From the NCBI GenBank assembly GCA_038523925.1, contig JBCBIY010000015.1, positions 1 to 64,000 of the forward strand: a stretch of 64,000 nt of DNA, written 5' to 3'. The stretch comes from JBCBWG01 sp038523925 (GTDB taxonomy: Bacteria; Pseudomonadota; Alphaproteobacteria; Rhizobiales; Hyphomicrobiaceae). How positions within the stretch are numbered: the first letter of the stretch is position 1; every line of letters starts with the position of its first letter. The notes under the pieces are model-generated. The model was not told where the DNA came from, did no database searches, and saw only the letters and a list, made by a program, of their open reading frames with translations. The position numbers were made by a program, and so were the translations under genes. Shown piece after piece: positions 62,147 to 64,000 of this stretch.

Positions 62147-62293
62147 CAGCGCGGCTTATGTTCTGAGCTGGCGGGTCCGGCCTGCGGGCCGGTTGCCGTT
62201 TCTCCAACCTCTGGAGTGGGTTTGCTGAAACCACGGCCGCATAGCTTCGGCGGTCGAAGGCCTGCGAACCCATAACCGATGGAGCCAGGGGCA

Positions 62294-62695
62294 ATGACGG
62301 CGCGCTTCTCGCTCTCGGAAGGGGCTGGCATCTACGTCAACGGCGCGTTGGTGCGCGCTGACAGGCGTGTCCGCCTCGACGTCGACGGGGCGCGCCGCCT
62401 GCTGCTTGAGACCCACGTCGTGCCAACCGGCGCCAACGACGACGCGATCGCAGACCTCGCCGCCTGGCTTCAGGCCGGCCTGATCGCGGCAGAGCCCAGA
62501 CAGATCGCTGAATTTGCCAATTCAGCAGATTATCGACAGCTCCTGCACCGCGCCCGCGCCGCGGCCCCGGCACGATGCCTCGATGCGTTGCTGGCAGAGG
62601 CCCACCGCCACGTCCTTGAGGGCCGAAACCACCAGGCTCTGCGACTTCTACGGAAGACAAGCCGGCCCCCGCGCGGCGCAAAATCCGCGATATAG
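62294..62695 (+). CDS. FlbT-like protein
   Basis: A 133-residue protein whose layout follows FlbT, the post-transcriptional regulator of flagellin mRNA in Caulobacter and rhizobia: SLSEGAGIYVNGALVRADRR at the N-terminus (FlbT has ...xxFxVNGAVIxNxDRR), LLLETHVVPT, and a helical end HRHVLEGRNHQALRLLRKTS. Identity looks low, so it may be a divergent paralogue. No flagellar gene is nearby. The ATG at 62294 has GGAGCCAGGGG upstream. Confidence 0.5.
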   Translation: MTARFSLSEGAGIYVNGALVRADRRVRLDVDGARRLLLETHVVPTGANDDAIADLAAWLQAGLIAAEPRQIAEFANSADYRQLLHRARAAAPARCLDALLAEAHRHVLEGRNHQALRLLRKTSRPPRGAKSAI

Positions 62696-62888
62696 ATCAG
62701 CAACATGCGAGCCCTCAGCGCTCGTGACATCCCCGTCGCCAGCCAAAAATCTGCAGGGCAGCTGGATTTCCAATTGATAAATCTAACATAATGTAGTTTA
62801 CATGAGGCGACGTCAGACGTTCCGCGAGGAAACATTGCCGAGGTGCGGGACGCCGCCCTTCGCGCTCAAGCGATCGGACGAAGCAAGA

Positions 62889-63647
62889 ATGCAAACGATA
62901 GCGAAAAGCCTGCAGACACGCGGCACCTACGCCGGGCCACTTTACTCCCAGCTCACCGCAAAGTTGCGCGAGCGTATCCGCAACGATGATTGGCGGGCGG
63001 GCATGTTGATCCCCAGTGAGGCGGATCTCGCGCGCGAGTACGGCGTGAGTGTTGGGACCGCGCGCAAGGCCCTGGAAGGTCTTGAAAGCGACGGTTGGAT
63101 TGTGCGCAAGCAGGGCCGGGGCACCTTTGTCACCGATCTCGCCAGCCAACAGATGGAGCGGCTCTGCCGGCTTCGGTCCGGCGACGGCCGCGCAAGTTTT
63201 GATGGCTGCATCGTCCGGGTTTTGGAGGCTGAGCTCGGTGATGCGACGGTCGATGATATGCGCCAGCTCAAGATCGGCGGCCCGGGGGAGCTAAGCCATT
63301 CCGTCGTGCGAGTGAAACGGCACTACTTCCGCGACGGCGATTGTTCGGTGCTTGAGGAGCTCACCGTACCGGCGGACCTCTTTCCGGGCCTCATCGACAT
63401 CAAGCGGACGCCGTTGAACCTCTTCTCGATCTTCATCGACGACTACAACATCATCCCGCAGCGCGCGAAGGAGAGCGTCACCGCAATTGCAGCCGATGCT
63501 GCAACGGCCGCGATGCTTGATCTGGAACCTGGCGTGCCGCTGCTCTGCAGCAGCGCAGTCATCTGGGACGTCGACAACCGCCGGGTCGCAACCGTGGTTC
63601 GCAAGGCGCATGCGCGCGGCTTCCGCTACGACGTCGACCTCTCGTGA
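62889..63647 (+). CDS. GntR family regulator (HutC/UTRA type)
   Basis: A 252-residue transcription factor. The winged HTH (about 18-85) shows GPLYSQLTAKLRERIRNDDW, IPSEADLAREYGVSVGTARK and IVRKQGRGTFVTD. The rest matches the UTRA ligand domain: VRVKRHYFRDGDCSVLEELT and DLEPGVPLLCSSAVIWD. The ligand is unknown. I chose ATG 62889; ATG 62802 in the same frame adds 29 residues without homology. It converges on the last gene, 12 bp away, so its targets may lie elsewhere. Confidence 0.88.
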   Translation: MQTIAKSLQTRGTYAGPLYSQLTAKLRERIRNDDWRAGMLIPSEADLAREYGVSVGTARKALEGLESDGWIVRKQGRGTFVTDLASQQMERLCRLRSGDGRASFDGCIVRVLEAELGDATVDDMRQLKIGGPGELSHSVVRVKRHYFRDGDCSVLEELTVPADLFPGLIDIKRTPLNLFSIFIDDYNIIPQRAKESVTAIAADAATAAMLDLEPGVPLLCSSAVIWDVDNRRVATVVRKAHARGFRYDVDLS

Positions 63648-63659
63648 CGATGCATGCGG

Positions 63660-64000
63660 CTAATCCGATCCGGCCTCGGACCGTCCCTCACGGTCCAGCC
63701 GGGGTGCTTCAGGTCGCTTTCCCCGCTGAACCCTGAAGCGCCGAACGGCGGCCCCGGTGGTCAAGTCGAAAACCGCAATTCGACGACCGTCGGGGCTGTC
63801 CACTAAAACGGCCATCCGGTTGCCATCGAGCCCGATCGCCGAAACCGTGCCGGCCGGCAGCTCAATCGCCATCTCAGCCGCCGCCGCGTCGCCGCTGCTG
63901 CCCATTCGGCTCGATATCTCGATCACGCGCGCGACGACGATCGCCATGCCGATGATCATCAACACGGCCATGCCGATGACGGTGAATTTCAACCAGAATA
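63660..64000 (-). CDS. DUF6476-like single-pass membrane protein, N-terminus beyond the window
   Basis: At least 110 residues. A membrane helix (VIGMAVLMIIGMAIVVARV) is followed by a periplasmic part with ELPAGTVSAIGLDGNRMAVL and RRIAVFDLTTGAAVRRFRVQ, which follows the DUF6476 pattern (helix, lPaG, DGxxxAVxx, DxxTG). The frame stays open to the edge of the window (FWLKFTVIG), and relatives have residues before the helix, so the start is probably outside. Function unknown. Confidence 0.7.
   Translation of the reverse strand, partial: FWLKFTVIGMAVLMIIGMAIVVARVIEISSRMGSSGDAAAAEMAIELPAGTVSAIGLDGNRMAVLVDSPDGRRIAVFDLTTGAAVRRFRVQRGKRPEAPRLDREGRSEAGSD

Overview
This 64 kb window is high-GC bacterial DNA, almost certainly the chromosome of an alphaproteobacterium close to the Hyphomicrobiales. 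The evidence is the gene content and order: recG / sdhE / mfd, a 5-formyl-THF cyclo-ligase / YmdB-type phosphoesterase / yebC run, a YfgM-like protein / bamB / der operon, the cell-cycle phosphotransferase chpT, the envelope protein EipA (DUF1134), a FlbT-like protein and several small secreted proteins of rhizobial type. No rRNA, tRNA, CRISPR array or complete insertion sequence was seen. All functions are read from protein sequence; no database search was run.

Layout. 1-582: a 200-bp tandem repeat rich in CCAACC...GGTTGG hairpins, ending in the yebC terminator. 583-10824: housekeeping DNA repair and folate genes (yebC, phosphoesterase, cyclo-ligase, recG, sdhE, mfd), an SDR oxidoreductase and a coiled-coil membrane protein. 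10886-21850: periplasmic copper chaperone PCu(A)C, a DUF3500 Tat protein, a methanethiol oxidase (SBP56) overlapping a [2Fe-2S] ferredoxin, FucU, a 5'-nucleotidase, a GMC oxidoreductase with its Tat-exported small subunit, glyoxalase-like and ribbon-helix-helix proteins, a very basic exported protein and an AAC(3)-I type acetyltransferase.

21851-37861 is an accessory region, visibly less GC-rich in parts and full of decay. An AraC regulator and a membrane ferredoxin reductase each carry one in-frame stop; a His-rich protein carries another and abuts a 5'-truncated partner; the 3' end of aac(3) with its flank recurs as a remnant; and a dispersed intergenic repeat of 111 bp (about 200 bp in two copies) occurs three times. 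Live genes here include a GAF-HWE histidine kinase, a LuxR regulator with degenerate HD-GYP domains, a molybdopterin oxidoreductase operon with a cytochrome b, an NreB-like efflux protein and CopC-CopD.

38074-64000 returns to core DNA: a dimethylglycine/sarcosine dehydrogenase-like enzyme, uvrB with long extensions, Uma2, bamB-der, holC-rlmJ, a response regulator with chpT, cysQ, eipA, a FlbT-like protein and a GntR regulator.

The most unusual item is 44130-46442 (minus strand): one 770-residue protein that joins a periplasmic type-1 substrate-binding domain to a complete pentameric ligand-gated ion channel unit (Pro-loop YPFDTQ and four membrane helices). Its neighbours are a PDDEXK-like DUF2161 protein and a SLATT-like two-helix membrane protein.
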